Shown here piece after piece: positions 16,950-24,834 of a stretch of DNA of 34,839 nucleotides. Position 1 is the first letter of the stretch, and every line of letters begins with the position of its first letter. The notes beneath the pieces are model-generated. The model made no database searches. It saw only the letters and a list, made by a program, of their open reading frames with translations, and had not been told where the DNA came from. This DNA comes from an uncultured Planctomycetota bacterium (GTDB lineage Bacteria > Planctomycetota > Phycisphaerae > Sedimentisphaerales > UBA12454): NCBI GenBank assembly GCA_903847315.1, contig CAINDG010000004.1:1-34839 (forward strand), read 5' to 3'. The position numbers were made by a program, and so were the translations under genes.

Positions 16950-16977
16950 TAAACATCTATTTTCAATAGGCCGATAT
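16950..16977 (+). promoter_or_regulatory. Sigma-28/SigmaD-type promoter directly before fliA
   Basis: TAAA (16950-16953), 16 nt, GCCGATAT (16970-16977). This matches the established Bacillus SigmaD consensus TAAA-N14-16-GCCGATAT exactly. It overlaps the end of the flhG stop region and lies about 40 nt before the fliA start. It suggests that the sigma factor amplifies its own expression. It also argues against an ATG at 16976 as the fliA start, since that codon lies in the -10 element. Confidence 0.7.
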
Positions 16978-17017
16978 GAAAAGAGCCGCTAAAGGCATTG
17001 ATTTTGGAGAATATACA

Positions 17018-17809
17018 ATGACGACAGCAAAAAAAGCGACATCAGAAGTTGATAGTATTGATGCGGTATGGAAAAAGTTCTTTAAGGAACATTCCGAAGA
17101 GCTGCGCAACAAACTGATGGAGCATTATCTGCCGCTGGTCAAGTACACGGCAGAACGCATATATGTCAAACTGCCCGACAAAGTAGAAGTTGACGATCTT
17201 ATCAGCGCCGGCATATTCGGCCTGATGGATGCGATAGACGCCTTCGACCCAAAACGAGGCGTAAAATTCGCCACCTACTGCACGCCGCGTATAAGAGGAG
17301 CTATTCTCGATGAACTTCGCAGTATGGACTGGGTGCCTCGCCTTGTCAGGGCAAGGGCGCATCAGCTTGGAAATGCCACAAGAACGCTTGAAGCGCACCT
17401 CGGCAGGATTCCTACCGAGCAGGAAATCGCCGGCGAACTCGAAATGGATATGGAGAATTTTCATCGCCTCCAGCGGGATGCGAGCGCTATAGGCATTGTT
17501 TCGCTCAGTAATAATCTCGACTTCGAAGGCGACAATGATATCTGCGAAATAGACGTAATCGAGGACAAAAAGAGCGAAGACCCGATGACCGAAGCCCAGA
17601 AACGCGACCTCAAAAGCCTTTTGACTAAGGGATTAAGCAGGGCCGAACGCCTTATCCTTGTTCTCTATTATTATGAGGAAATGACTATGAAAGAAATCGG
17701 CGCAACCCTTGATTTATCCGAATCGAGAGTTTCGCAGATGCATTCTTCCATAATCGCCAGGCTCAAAGCCCAGATGGGAACGCGCAAAAAAGAATTTGCC
17801 CCCAAATAG
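17018..17809 (+). CDS. fliA: Flagellar sigma factor FliA (sigma-28, WhiG/SigmaD type)
   Basis: 263 residues from the ATG at 17018, which has TTGGAGA 7 nt upstream. Region 2 is present (LVKYTAERIYVKLP, VDDLISAGIFGLMDAIDAFDP, the -10-contacting KFATYCTPRIRGAILDELRSMDWVPR), then region 3 (QLGNATRTLEAHLGRIPTEQEIA). Region 4 helix-turn-helix is TMKEIGATLDLSESRVSQMHSSII near 221-244. The 'RGAILDELRSMDWVPR' string is diagnostic for sigma-28. It directs late flagellar and chemotaxis genes. It follows flhG, and its own SigmaD-type promoter is recognisable immediately upstream. Downstream, an 18-bp inverted repeat starts at the base after the stop codon. No FlgM anti-sigma gene is visible nearby. Confidence 0.95.
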   Translation: MTTAKKATSEVDSIDAVWKKFFKEHSEELRNKLMEHYLPLVKYTAERIYVKLPDKVEVDDLISAGIFGLMDAIDAFDPKRGVKFATYCTPRIRGAILDELRSMDWVPRLVRARAHQLGNATRTLEAHLGRIPTEQEIAGELEMDMENFHRLQRDASAIGIVSLSNNLDFEGDNDICEIDVIEDKKSEDPMTEAQKRDLKSLLTKGLSRAERLILVLYYYEEMTMKEIGATLDLSESRVSQMHSSIIARLKAQMGTRKKEFAPK

Positions 17810-17914
17810 ACCCCCACACCAATTTGTGTTGTGGTTGGGTAAATAAAATCTAAGAAAAACAGCTTTAGCGGCAAGTTTTGACTTTATTCCTTTTATACAA
17901 ATTGGTGTGGGGGT
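17810..17914. repeat. Element with perfect 18-bp terminal inverted repeats (MITE-like or large stem-loop)
   Basis: Arms 17810-17827 and 17897-17914 are exact reverse complements (ACCCCCACACCAATTTGT and its complement), separated by 69 nt of AT-rich DNA. The left arm begins at the first base after the fliA stop. No T-run follows the right arm on the plus strand (AAAAAAATAG does), so it is not a standard intrinsic terminator. Inside, TGTGTTGTGGTTGGGT can form an imperfect alternative hairpin with the left arm. No open frame of note. Confidence 0.8.
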
Positions 17915-17990
17915 AAAAAAATAGTCTTTATTTTTTACAATAGTTTTAGTATTTTAATGTACTGAAACTCCGTCTATATTTGAGGGATAT

Positions 17991-18836
17991 ATGCGTTTTA
18001 CGAAAATGCACGGGCTTGGCAACGATTATATCTTTGTCAACTGTTTTGAAGAACGGGTTGAAAACCCGGCGGAACTTGCCCCGGCCGTAAGCGACCGCCA
18101 TCGCGGCGTCGGCGCAGACGGTCTAATTTTGATATGCCCGTCTGATATCGCGGATGTGAAAATGAGAATTTTCAACGCCGATGGTTCCGAGGCCCAGATG
18201 TGCGGCAACGGAATACGATGCGTCGCCAAATATGCTTACGAACATAAACTTGCCAAAAACAGAAAACCGTCTATGAAAATCGAGACCGGCAGGGGCGTGC
18301 TTACGCTTGGTCTTGAGATTGATAAAAAAGACAAAGTCGAAAAAGTCTGCGTAAATATGGGTCAGCCCATTCTTGAGCCTGCGAAAATTCCGGTTACTCT
18401 TGACGGCGATAGTATAATTGAAGCCGCCATAGACGTCCGCAATCAGCGGATGCTGATGACGTGCGTCTCGATGGGAAATCCGCACGCGATGTTTTTCGTT
18501 GACGACCTTTCGTCAATTGAACTTGAGAAAGTCGGGCCGGTAATCGAGCATCACGAACTTTTCCCGCAGAGAGTAAACGCCCATTTTGTCAGGGTCGATT
18601 CACAGAACGAATTTACGATGATGACATGGGAAAGAGGCAGCGGCGTTACCCTCGCCTGCGGCACGGGCGCCTGCGCCTGCTGCGTGGCTGCCGTCCTTAC
18701 GGACAGATGCAAAAGAACTGTAACGGCTCACCTGCCGGGCGGAGACCTGCTGATTAACTGGTCAAAAGAAGACAACTGCGTTTATATGACAGGTCCTGCG
18801 GTAGAAGTCTTCACCGGCGATTGGCTGATAAGCTGA
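17991..18836 (+). CDS. dapF: Diaminopimelate epimerase
   Basis: Interconverts LL- and meso-diaminopimelate, supplying lysine and the peptidoglycan cross-linking residue. The 281 residues have the canonical beginning MRFTKMHGLGNDYIFV. The two catalytic cysteines stand in CGNGIRC (C71) and in ACGTGAC (C223). GVGADGLILI and MGNPHAMFFVDD are further family blocks. The SD GAGGG is well placed before the ATG. Its stop lies 5 nt before the queG ATG, so the two are cotranscribed. Cytosolic. The asd, dapA and dapB genes are not here. Confidence 0.96.
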   Translation: MRFTKMHGLGNDYIFVNCFEERVENPAELAPAVSDRHRGVGADGLILICPSDIADVKMRIFNADGSEAQMCGNGIRCVAKYAYEHKLAKNRKPSMKIETGRGVLTLGLEIDKKDKVEKVCVNMGQPILEPAKIPVTLDGDSIIEAAIDVRNQRMLMTCVSMGNPHAMFFVDDLSSIELEKVGPVIEHHELFPQRVNAHFVRVDSQNEFTMMTWERGSGVTLACGTGACACCVAAVLTDRCKRTVTAHLPGGDLLINWSKEDNCVYMTGPAVEVFTGDWLIS

Positions 18837-18841
18837 TAGCA

Positions 18842-19765
18842 ATGAGAATTGAAGAAGAAATAAAGCAAAAAGCATTCTCTTTGGGGTTTGATATAGCCGG
18901 TATAACTTCTGCCGCTGACATCGATTCAAAACAAATCGAAAAATACAAACACTGGCTCAATGCGGGCTTCAATGGTCAAATGGCCTTTTTAGCGAGAAAT
19001 ACCGAACAGCGTTTCAGTCCTGTTTCCATCCTGCCGGGTGCAAAATCCGTAATATGCGTTGCGATTAATTATAAATTGGCGAAGCCTGCCGCCAAAGGTT
19101 CGCTTAAAATCGCCTCTTATGCCCTTTATCCCGACTATCATAAATTTATAAAGGCAAAACTTTCCGAACTTGCGGATTTTTTAAAAAACAAAGACAAAAA
19201 TCTGAAATTCAAAATATGTGCGGATTCTTCGCCTATTATCGAGAAGGTTTTGGCGATGCGGGCAGGGCTGGGATTTATAGGTAAAAATCGTCTGCTTACA
19301 AATCCACAATTCGGCTCGTTTTTACTGCTCGGCGAACTGGTAACCAATCTTTCATTAAAACCTGACAGTCCTTTCAAAGGATTATCCTGCGGCAGCTGCC
19401 GAAAGTGTATTGAAGCCTGTCCAACCGGCGCATTGTCCGATGAGGATTTCGATGCCCGCAGATGTATAAGTTATCTTACGATTGAACATAAAGGCAGGAT
19501 TCCTGCCGAACTGAAAATTAAAATGAATTCTCATCTTTTCGGCTGTGAAAAATGTCTGCTTGCCTGTCCTTATAATGATAAGTCGCCTGTATGCGAAAAG
19601 CAAAAGTATGGTTTTGCCGCCCGAAAGGCCGAGCTTAAACCTGATGATGTTTTGGGGTGGTCGAAAAAAGATTTTGAAGATTTTGCCGCAAGTTCCGCGA
19701 TGAAACGCACCGGCCTTTGCCGGCTGAAACGAAACGCCCTTATCTGCAAGAAAAATCGAGGCTGA
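18842..19765 (+). CDS. queG: Epoxyqueuosine reductase
   Basis: Final step of queuosine synthesis in tRNA: reduction of epoxyqueuosine using cobalamin and iron-sulphur clusters. The 307 residues have the N-terminal reductive-dehalogenase-like domain, with ADSSPIIEKVLAMRAGLGFIGKN near 130-152 holding the conserved acid. The two 4Fe-4S motifs are CGSCRKCIEACPTGAL and a later C-x2-C-x3-CP (CEKCLLACPYN). The HEAT-repeat tail seen in longer QueG proteins is missing. The ATG at 18842 was chosen; a TTG 21 nt earlier would overlap dapF. No SD is evident, so translation probably depends on dapF termination. It converges on the AhpD-like gene with only 4 nt between the stops. Confidence 0.93.
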   Translation: MRIEEEIKQKAFSLGFDIAGITSAADIDSKQIEKYKHWLNAGFNGQMAFLARNTEQRFSPVSILPGAKSVICVAINYKLAKPAAKGSLKIASYALYPDYHKFIKAKLSELADFLKNKDKNLKFKICADSSPIIEKVLAMRAGLGFIGKNRLLTNPQFGSFLLLGELVTNLSLKPDSPFKGLSCGSCRKCIEACPTGALSDEDFDARRCISYLTIEHKGRIPAELKIKMNSHLFGCEKCLLACPYNDKSPVCEKQKYGFAARKAELKPDDVLGWSKKDFEDFAASSAMKRTGLCRLKRNALICKKNRG

Positions 19766-19769
19766 TTTT

Positions 19770-20108
19770 TTACTTCCCCAGCGCCTCTAAGGCGTCCATA
19801 ACTTCGGTGACATACATATACGCAGGTCCGCCGCCCATTACCACAGCGACTGATGCCGCTTCAAGTATCTGCTCTTTACTTGAGCCGGATTCGAGGCATT
19901 TTTTAACGTGCGCCCTGATACAGGGGGAACATCTGCCGGCTACTGCTATGCCCAGGGCTATGAGTTCTTTTTCTTTCAGGCTGATGGTGCCGTCTGTCAT
20001 AACCTTACTGAAAAGTCCGCCGAAACCGGCCATCATCGAGGGGGCATCTTTTTTCATTTTTTCCATTTTTCCGCCTATTTTCGCGAAAAATTCTTTTGCA
20101 TCCGACAT
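19770..20108 (-). CDS. AhpD-like / carboxymuconolactone decarboxylase family protein
   Basis: A 112-residue all-helical protein of the CMD/AhpD family. The redox pair C60-x2-C63 followed by His67 (RCSPCIRAHVKKCLE) is the alkylhydroperoxidase-type motif. The stretch TISLKEKELIALGIAVAGRC is the usual helix before it. The last part has EQILEAASVAVVMGGGPAYMY as in the family. Likely a small thiol-disulphide or peroxide-related enzyme, substrate unknown. It is the third gene of a probable queF-zinc ribbon-AhpD operon, with 15 nt to the preceding gene. Confidence 0.9.
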   Translation of the reverse strand: MSDAKEFFAKIGGKMEKMKKDAPSMMAGFGGLFSKVMTDGTISLKEKELIALGIAVAGRCSPCIRAHVKKCLESGSSKEQILEAASVAVVMGGGPAYMYVTEVMDALEALGK

Positions 20109-20123
20109 TTTCAGCCTCTCGAT

Positions 20124-20618
20124 TTATATTCTTTTTATCAGATTTTTAATGAAGGCTTCGAGCACTTTTTTCGGCACATTCGCCAGTTCCGGTTCGGGCA
20201 TTTTAGCGTTTAAAAGATTTTCAAGAACGGTCTTGGCTGCCGCTTTGTAGGGTATAATTTTTTCCGCAACTTTATTAGCCTCGTCGAGCGAACCATCGGC
20301 CATCAGTCTTAGATAATCGATTATCAGTGCCGAAGGTTCTTTTTCGCCGGCATTTCTGGCTGGGCCGGTATCGGGTGGTTCCTGTTTCTGGTGGAGAAGT
20401 GTTTTGGTAATGTTATGTGTCTCTCGCATCATCCGCTGATATTGTGTCTCTTCACTCTCGTCGACGGGAGCAAGCTTCAATTCCTCATCGTTGTCGCTTG
20501 GCGGCAGGGGTATATAGCAACGATGGTTGCAGAACGGACATTTGCCCCATTTGCCGCCCGCGTCGTCAGGTGCGTTAATTTTCTTCTTGCAGTTTTCGCA
20601 GTGAAAAGTAATTGGCAT
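20124..20618 (-). CDS. Zinc-ribbon protein of unknown function
   Basis: The protein has 164 residues. The N-terminus (1-38) is a zinc ribbon with two CxxC-type knuckles, CENCKKK and CPFCNHRC, joined by INAPDDAGGKWGK, the form common in planctomycete regulatory and membrane proteins. An acidic, Pro-rich linker (about 40-95) follows, and the C-terminal 60 residues look helical (YLRLMADGSLDEANKVAEKII, then VLEAFIKNLIKRI). No transmembrane helix. The perfect AAGGAGG SD predicts good expression. It lies 15 nt from both queF and the AhpD-like gene. Function unknown; a link to queuosine synthesis rests on position only. Confidence 0.8.
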   Translation of the reverse strand: MPITFHCENCKKKINAPDDAGGKWGKCPFCNHRCYIPLPPSDNDEELKLAPVDESEETQYQRMMRETHNITKTLLHQKQEPPDTGPARNAGEKEPSALIIDYLRLMADGSLDEANKVAEKIIPYKAAAKTVLENLLNAKMPEPELANVPKKVLEAFIKNLIKRI

Positions 20619-20633
20619 TTGCAGCCTCCTTCT

Positions 20634-20975
20634 TTAGGGATACTGAGATGTGACTTCAGTCGTGATGCCGCCTCTTGGTGTAAACTTTGAAGTCACTTTC
20701 ATTTTCGCCGGTTTGCACACCGAAACAAGCTCGTCAAGTATCTGATTCGTCAGCGCCTCGTAAAAGATTCCTTTATTCCTGAAACTTTGCATATAAAGTT
20801 TCAGGCTTTTCAATTCGATACAGCTTTTATCCGGGCAGTAGTCGATAACAATTTCGCCGAAGTCCGGCTGGCCCGTTTTCGGACACAGGCTGGTAAATTC
20901 CGGACAATGAATGCTAATCGTATATTCCCGGCCGGGCCGCGGATTATCGAAAAGCTCTATTTTCGGCTGGTTCAT
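20634..20975 (-). CDS. queF: NADPH-dependent 7-cyano-7-deazaguanine reductase (unimodular)
   Basis: Reduces preQ0 to preQ1. At 113 residues it is the short, unimodular QueF of the T-fold superfamily. The nucleophilic cysteine is C31 in [14 protein letters not shown] with Asp38, and the QueF signature [14 protein letters not shown] begins at residue 54. The end of the protein (YTPRGG-like [11 protein letters not shown]) completes the fold. The SD GAAGG is well placed before the ATG. It is divergent from queC across 80 nt and heads an operon with a zinc-ribbon gene and an AhpD-like gene. Cytosolic. Confidence 0.96.
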   Translation of the reverse strand: MNQPKIELFDNPRPGREYTISIHCPEFTSLCPKTGQPDFGEIVIDYCPDKSCIELKSLKLYMQSFRNKGIFYEALTNQILDELVSVCKPAKMKVTSKFTPRGGITTEVTSQYP

Positions 20976-21007
20976 CGAGTTACCTTCTTATATAATCTGG
21001 CAACAAT

Positions 21008-21036
21008 ACTATAATATAATATCTCGATTTTTGCAA
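21008..21036 (-). promoter_or_regulatory. Possible promoter of the queF operon
   Basis: On the minus strand TTGCAA (21036-21031), 17 nt, TATAGT (21013-21008). Matches are four and five of six. It lies in the 80-nt AT-rich divergent interval to queC. No preQ1 riboswitch was recognised on either side. Confidence 0.4.
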
Positions 21037-21055
21037 GTAGAGTAATACTGTATTT

Positions 21056-21754
21056 ATGGCGAAAAAAACTAAAAAGGCCGTTATTTTGCTAAGCGGAGGC
21101 CTCGATTCAGCCACAACTCTGGCTATCGCTAAAAGCAGGGGCTTTAAATGTTTCGCCCTGACATTTCGTTACGGCCAGAAACACAGCATCGAAACCAAGG
21201 CCGCCAAAAAAATAGCGGGTTTTCTCGGCGCTTTTCAGCACATAATTATCGATATCAGCCCTTCGATATTCAAAAATTCTGCCCTGACCGACAAATCAAT
21301 CAAGGTTCCGCTCGACAGGAAAATCGACCCTTCGAAAATACCTGTTACGTATGTGCCGGCAAGAAACACGATATTTTTAAGCTATGCCCTGGCCTTTGCA
21401 GAGTCCATCGGCTCTTTCGATATTTTCATTGGTGTAAACGCGACGGACTACAGCGGATACCCCGACTGCCGGGGCGAATATATCAAAGCCTTTGAAAAAA
21501 TGGCCAACCTTGCCACGGCCGCTGCCGTTCAGAAAAAAGGCAGGTATAAAATTCATACCCCGATAATAAAAATGTCCAAATCGCAAATTATAAAAACCGG
21601 CGTTTCGTTAGGCGTCGATTATTCTCTGACACACAGCTGTTATAATCCCGGCAAAAACGGCAAGCCCTGCGGCAGATGTGATTCCTGCCGGCTTCGTCTC
21701 AATGGCTTTGCGCAAGCCGGCCTTAAAGACCCAATCAAATATGCAGAACGCTGA
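21056..21754 (+). CDS. queC: 7-cyano-7-deazaguanine synthase
   Basis: ATP-dependent conversion of 7-carboxy-7-deazaguanine to preQ0. The 232 residues have the N-type ATP pyrophosphatase loop LLSGGLDSATT (about 11-21). The segment TFRYGQKHSIETKAAKKIA and the middle VPARNTIFLSYALAFAE are QueC hallmarks. The zinc site at the C-terminus is CYNPGKNGKPCGRCDSCRLR, with four cysteines. It overlaps queE by 14 nt, and the two would be transcribed together. QueD, which supplies the preceding pterin, is not in the window. Confidence 0.97.
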   Translation: MAKKTKKAVILLSGGLDSATTLAIAKSRGFKCFALTFRYGQKHSIETKAAKKIAGFLGAFQHIIIDISPSIFKNSALTDKSIKVPLDRKIDPSKIPVTYVPARNTIFLSYALAFAESIGSFDIFIGVNATDYSGYPDCRGEYIKAFEKMANLATAAAVQKKGRYKIHTPIIKMSKSQIIKTGVSLGVDYSLTHSCYNPGKNGKPCGRCDSCRLRLNGFAQAGLKDPIKYAER

Positions 21755-22415
21755 AATAAAAATTTCTGAAATCTTTTATTCAATCCAGGGCGAAGGACTT
21801 CTCGCCGGCAGACCAAGTGTATTCATCAGGCTTGCAGGCTGCCCCTTGCGATGTAAATTCTGCGATACGGCTTATGCCGTCGATTCAAAAGCGGGAACAA
21901 TGATGGCTGTTGAAAAGATAGTAAAGCAAATAAAACGATATAAAACGGATTATATTGTCATCACCGGCGGGGAGCCGATGATTAGTCCAAATTTGTCCGG
22001 GCTTTGCAAGGCGTTAAGAAATTATCATATTACAATCGAGACGGCAGGCGTTAAATTTGTCCCCGGCCTGAAATGCGACCTTATGAGCATCAGTCCGAAA
22101 CTTTCCAATGCTTATAAGAACAAAGCCGATAGAAATCGGTATCTGAAAATTGGTTCGCTGCAAAAATTGATAAGAAATTACGATTATCAGTTAAAATTTG
22201 TGATTGAAAAAGAAAAAGATATCAGGGAAGCGGAACAAATCCTTAAAAAGCTGAAAAATGTCGGTCATTCAAAGATTATGCTTATGCCGCAGGCCAAAAC
22301 TTTTTCTGAATATCTTAAAAAGAGTTTTCTTGTTGCCCGATTGTGCAGGAAATATGGTTTTGCCTTTTCTCCCCGCCTGCAAATTATGCTCTGGAACAAC
22401 AAAAGAGGAAAGTGA
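21741..22415 (+). CDS. queE: 7-carboxy-7-deazaguanine synthase (radical SAM)
   Basis: Radical SAM ring contraction that makes 7-carboxy-7-deazaguanine from carboxytetrahydropterin. From the ATG at 21741 the protein has 224 residues, with the family opening ISEIFYSIQGEGLLAGRPSVFIRLAGC. The cluster motif CPLRCKFC is of the C-x3-C-x2-C type, and the SAM-binding TGGEPM is near residue 77. The start codon lies inside queC (14-nt overlap) and lacks a clear SD, so translation is probably coupled. A GTG further up (21678) would create a longer, non-conserved N-terminus. Confidence 0.94.
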   Translation: MQNAEIKISEIFYSIQGEGLLAGRPSVFIRLAGCPLRCKFCDTAYAVDSKAGTMMAVEKIVKQIKRYKTDYIVITGGEPMISPNLSGLCKALRNYHITIETAGVKFVPGLKCDLMSISPKLSNAYKNKADRNRYLKIGSLQKLIRNYDYQLKFVIEKEKDIREAEQILKKLKNVGHSKIMLMPQAKTFSEYLKKSFLVARLCRKYGFAFSPRLQIMLWNNKRGK

Positions 22416-22509
22416 TTCTAAAGCGGTTTTCACTATAGATTATCATTGCAACAAGCCGATTTTATATCTATAAATAAAACCTGGAAATTAAGAAAAACGG
22501 AGTTTTTAC

Positions 22510-23979
22510 TTGAAGATAGCCGATTTAAGACCTGTTAAATGTGCACATCAGTATTATGTGCCGATTGGTAACAAAAATATGGAAAAGAAGTCGCCAGCGG
22601 AAGGTAAAAAATATCATTTTATCGGAATCGGCGGCGTTGGCACCAGCGCACTTGCCGCTGTGTTGATGAAGGAAAAAGCGATTGTCAGCGGTTCCGATGC
22701 ACAGGATTCAGTCCTGACCGAGCGTCTTTCGGCCGGCGGGGCGACTGTAAAGTCAGGACATACCGCCGATAATCTGCCAAAAGAAGTGGATGGGGTGGTT
22801 ATTTCCGCTGCCGTAAAAGACGACAATCCGGAGCTTGTGGAAGCCAGACGTCGGAAAATAATGGTTTACAAATATGCCCAGATGCTCGGCCTTGTGATGG
22901 ACAGGTACAAAGGCGTTGCGATTTCCGGCACTCACGGCAAAAGCACAACGACCGGCTGGCTTGTTTATGTACTGAAAAAACTCGGCATTGAGCCTAACTT
23001 TGTTGTCGGCGCGGACATTTCACAGTTTGGCGCATCGTCGGGCATCGGCAGCAGCGATATTTTTGTCGCTGAAGCCTGCGAATATGACAGGAGTTTTCTC
23101 AATCTTCGTCCGCAAATCGGAATTATTCTTAATATTGAGCCTGACCATCTGGATTATTATTCGGACATCGGCGAGATTGTCTCAGCTTTTGGCGATTTTG
23201 CCAACGGCATCAGGACAGATGGAATTTTGATAGCTGGAGGAGAGGATGCGAATGTCGCGAAATTGATTCCTGCATTGAGGGATAGGCACATTTTGACGTT
23301 TGGTTTGAAAGACAAGTTTGACTATTCGGCAAATCAGATAAAATTATTTCCCGACAGGACAGAGTTTACCTGTTTCAATAAGCAGAGAGAGATTGGCAAA
23401 GCAGTAATAAAGCTTGCCGGCGAGCATAATGTCAGGAACGCTCTTGCAGTGATTGCTGCCGCTGAGGCGATGGGTCTTGACGGCAAAGATGTGCTCGGCG
23501 TTCTCGGCGGTTTTGAAGGTATGGATAGGCGCGTAATGAAAAAGGCCGAGATAAACGGCATCACTATTTATGATGATTACGCACATCATCCGACCGAGAT
23601 AAAGGCGAGTCTGAAGGCTATGAGGCAAAAATATGACGGCAGGAAGATTTTCTGTGTCTTTCAGCCGCACCAGTACAGCAGGACGCGGTTTTTGCTTAAG
23701 GATTTCGCCGAAAGTTTCAAACTTGCCGATATGACTATTGTGCCGGACATCTACTTTGTCAGGGACACGGAAAAGTCAAAAAATGAAGTTAATTCGCAAA
23801 TGCTTGTAAATGCGATAAAACAGAAGGGCAGTAACGCTGTTTTTATCGATTCTTTTGAAAAAATTTGCGATTTTCTCAAAGATAGCGTAAAATCCGGTGA
23901 TATTTTAATAACTATGGGAGCCGGCGATGTCTGGAAAGTTGCGGACGAATATATTCAGTGGCTTAGAAGAAATAGTTAA
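22510..23979 (+). CDS. murC: UDP-N-acetylmuramate-L-alanine ligase
   Basis: Adds the first amino acid of the peptidoglycan stem. Family blocks are the dinucleotide-like YHFIGIGGVGTSALA, the ATP loop AISGTHGKSTTTGWL, EACEYDRSFL, the metal and substrate segment NIEPDHLDYY, and DDYAHHPTEI with FQPHQYSRTRFL near the end. I use TTG at 22510, because GGAG stands 7 nt before it; this gives 489 residues with about 30 residues ahead of the conserved part. An ATG at 22579 would start just before the conserved fold but has no SD. The 3' end overlaps murB by 53 nt. First gene of murC-murB-ddl-ftsQ. Confidence 0.93.
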   Translation: MKIADLRPVKCAHQYYVPIGNKNMEKKSPAEGKKYHFIGIGGVGTSALAAVLMKEKAIVSGSDAQDSVLTERLSAGGATVKSGHTADNLPKEVDGVVISAAVKDDNPELVEARRRKIMVYKYAQMLGLVMDRYKGVAISGTHGKSTTTGWLVYVLKKLGIEPNFVVGADISQFGASSGIGSSDIFVAEACEYDRSFLNLRPQIGIILNIEPDHLDYYSDIGEIVSAFGDFANGIRTDGILIAGGEDANVAKLIPALRDRHILTFGLKDKFDYSANQIKLFPDRTEFTCFNKQREIGKAVIKLAGEHNVRNALAVIAAAEAMGLDGKDVLGVLGGFEGMDRRVMKKAEINGITIYDDYAHHPTEIKASLKAMRQKYDGRKIFCVFQPHQYSRTRFLLKDFAESFKLADMTIVPDIYFVRDTEKSKNEVNSQMLVNAIKQKGSNAVFIDSFEKICDFLKDSVKSGDILITMGAGDVWKVADEYIQWLRRNS

Positions 23980-24823
23980 AAAGGACTATTCCTTAGGCGA
24001 GAACACATGGTTTGGTCTCGGCGGCAGGGCGGAATATTTTATTTGCCCTCGAACCGTTGACCAGCTTGCGGATGTTGTCAAACGCTGCGGCGAGAACAAT
24101 GTGCCGATACGGATTCTGGGCTTCGGGTCGAATCTTCTTATCAGGGACCAGGGCGTCAAAGGCGCGGTGGTAAAACTCGACAGCGAAGAATTCAGCAAAA
24201 TCGAATGTAACGGCCTTGTCCTCAATGCCGGAGCTGGTGCGGACCTGGGAAAATTGGTGCTCGACTGCGTTCGCAAGGGAATGGGCGGAATGGAAGTGCT
24301 TGCGGGCATACCGGGTTCTATCGGCGGAGCGGTGAAAATGAACGCCGGCGGAATCTTCGGCGACTTGGGCTCGTCCGTAGAATCGGTTACGCTGATGGAC
24401 AATCAGGGCAATGTTTTTGAGAAGTCCAAGCCGGAGCTGTCTTTCGATTACAGGCAGACCAATATCACGGCCAAATTCATACTTGCTGCGCAAATCAAAC
24501 TATACGAAGCGGACCCGCAGCAGCTTTTGAATATGGTCAAGGAAATATGGATTTACAAGAAGAACACCCAGCCTTTAAATACGAGAAGTGCCGGCTGCGT
24601 TTTCAAAAATCCTCGCGGTATGAGCGCCGGGGCAATGATTGACCGTACCGGCCTGAAAGGCACAAGGGTCGGCGGCGCGGTTGTCAGCGAAAAACACGCC
24701 AATTTCATTGTCGCCGAGAAGGACTGCAAAAGCGGCGATGTGATTTCGCTGATTGAAACTGTCAGGAAAAAGGTGAAAGAGAAGTTTGACGTTGAACTCG
24801 AACTTGAAATAGAAATATGGTAA
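23927..24823 (+). CDS. murB: UDP-N-acetylenolpyruvoylglucosamine reductase
   Basis: FAD enzyme that reduces enolpyruvyl-UDP-GlcNAc to UDP-MurNAc. The 298 residues have NTWFGLGGRAEYF, the FAD-binding GFGSNLLI and GIPGSIGGAVKMNAG blocks, and Tyr-Arg in FDYRQTN (175-176). The active-site loop reads SAGCVFKNP, so the proton-donating serine known from E. coli MurB (Ser229) is a cysteine (C224) here. The remaining acid is in the closing ELELEIEIW. The start has GGGAG 6 nt upstream and lies inside murC (53-nt overlap, different frame). A palindromic intergenic element separates it from ddl. Confidence 0.95.
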   Translation: MSGKLRTNIFSGLEEIVKKDYSLGENTWFGLGGRAEYFICPRTVDQLADVVKRCGENNVPIRILGFGSNLLIRDQGVKGAVVKLDSEEFSKIECNGLVLNAGAGADLGKLVLDCVRKGMGGMEVLAGIPGSIGGAVKMNAGGIFGDLGSSVESVTLMDNQGNVFEKSKPELSFDYRQTNITAKFILAAQIKLYEADPQQLLNMVKEIWIYKKNTQPLNTRSAGCVFKNPRGMSAGAMIDRTGLKGTRVGGAVVSEKHANFIVAEKDCKSGDVISLIETVRKKVKEKFDVELELEIEIW

Positions 24824-24834
24824 TGACCGTCAAG

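Noticed and set aside
16976-17017. fliA start at the ATG 16976
   Set aside because: This ATG falls within the -10 element GCCGATAT and has no SD. The ATG at 17018 has GGAGA at good distance.
20976-21055. A preQ1 riboswitch between queF and queC
   Set aside because: The interval is AT-rich, and neither the preQ1-I pseudoknot pattern nor a terminator was found on either strand.
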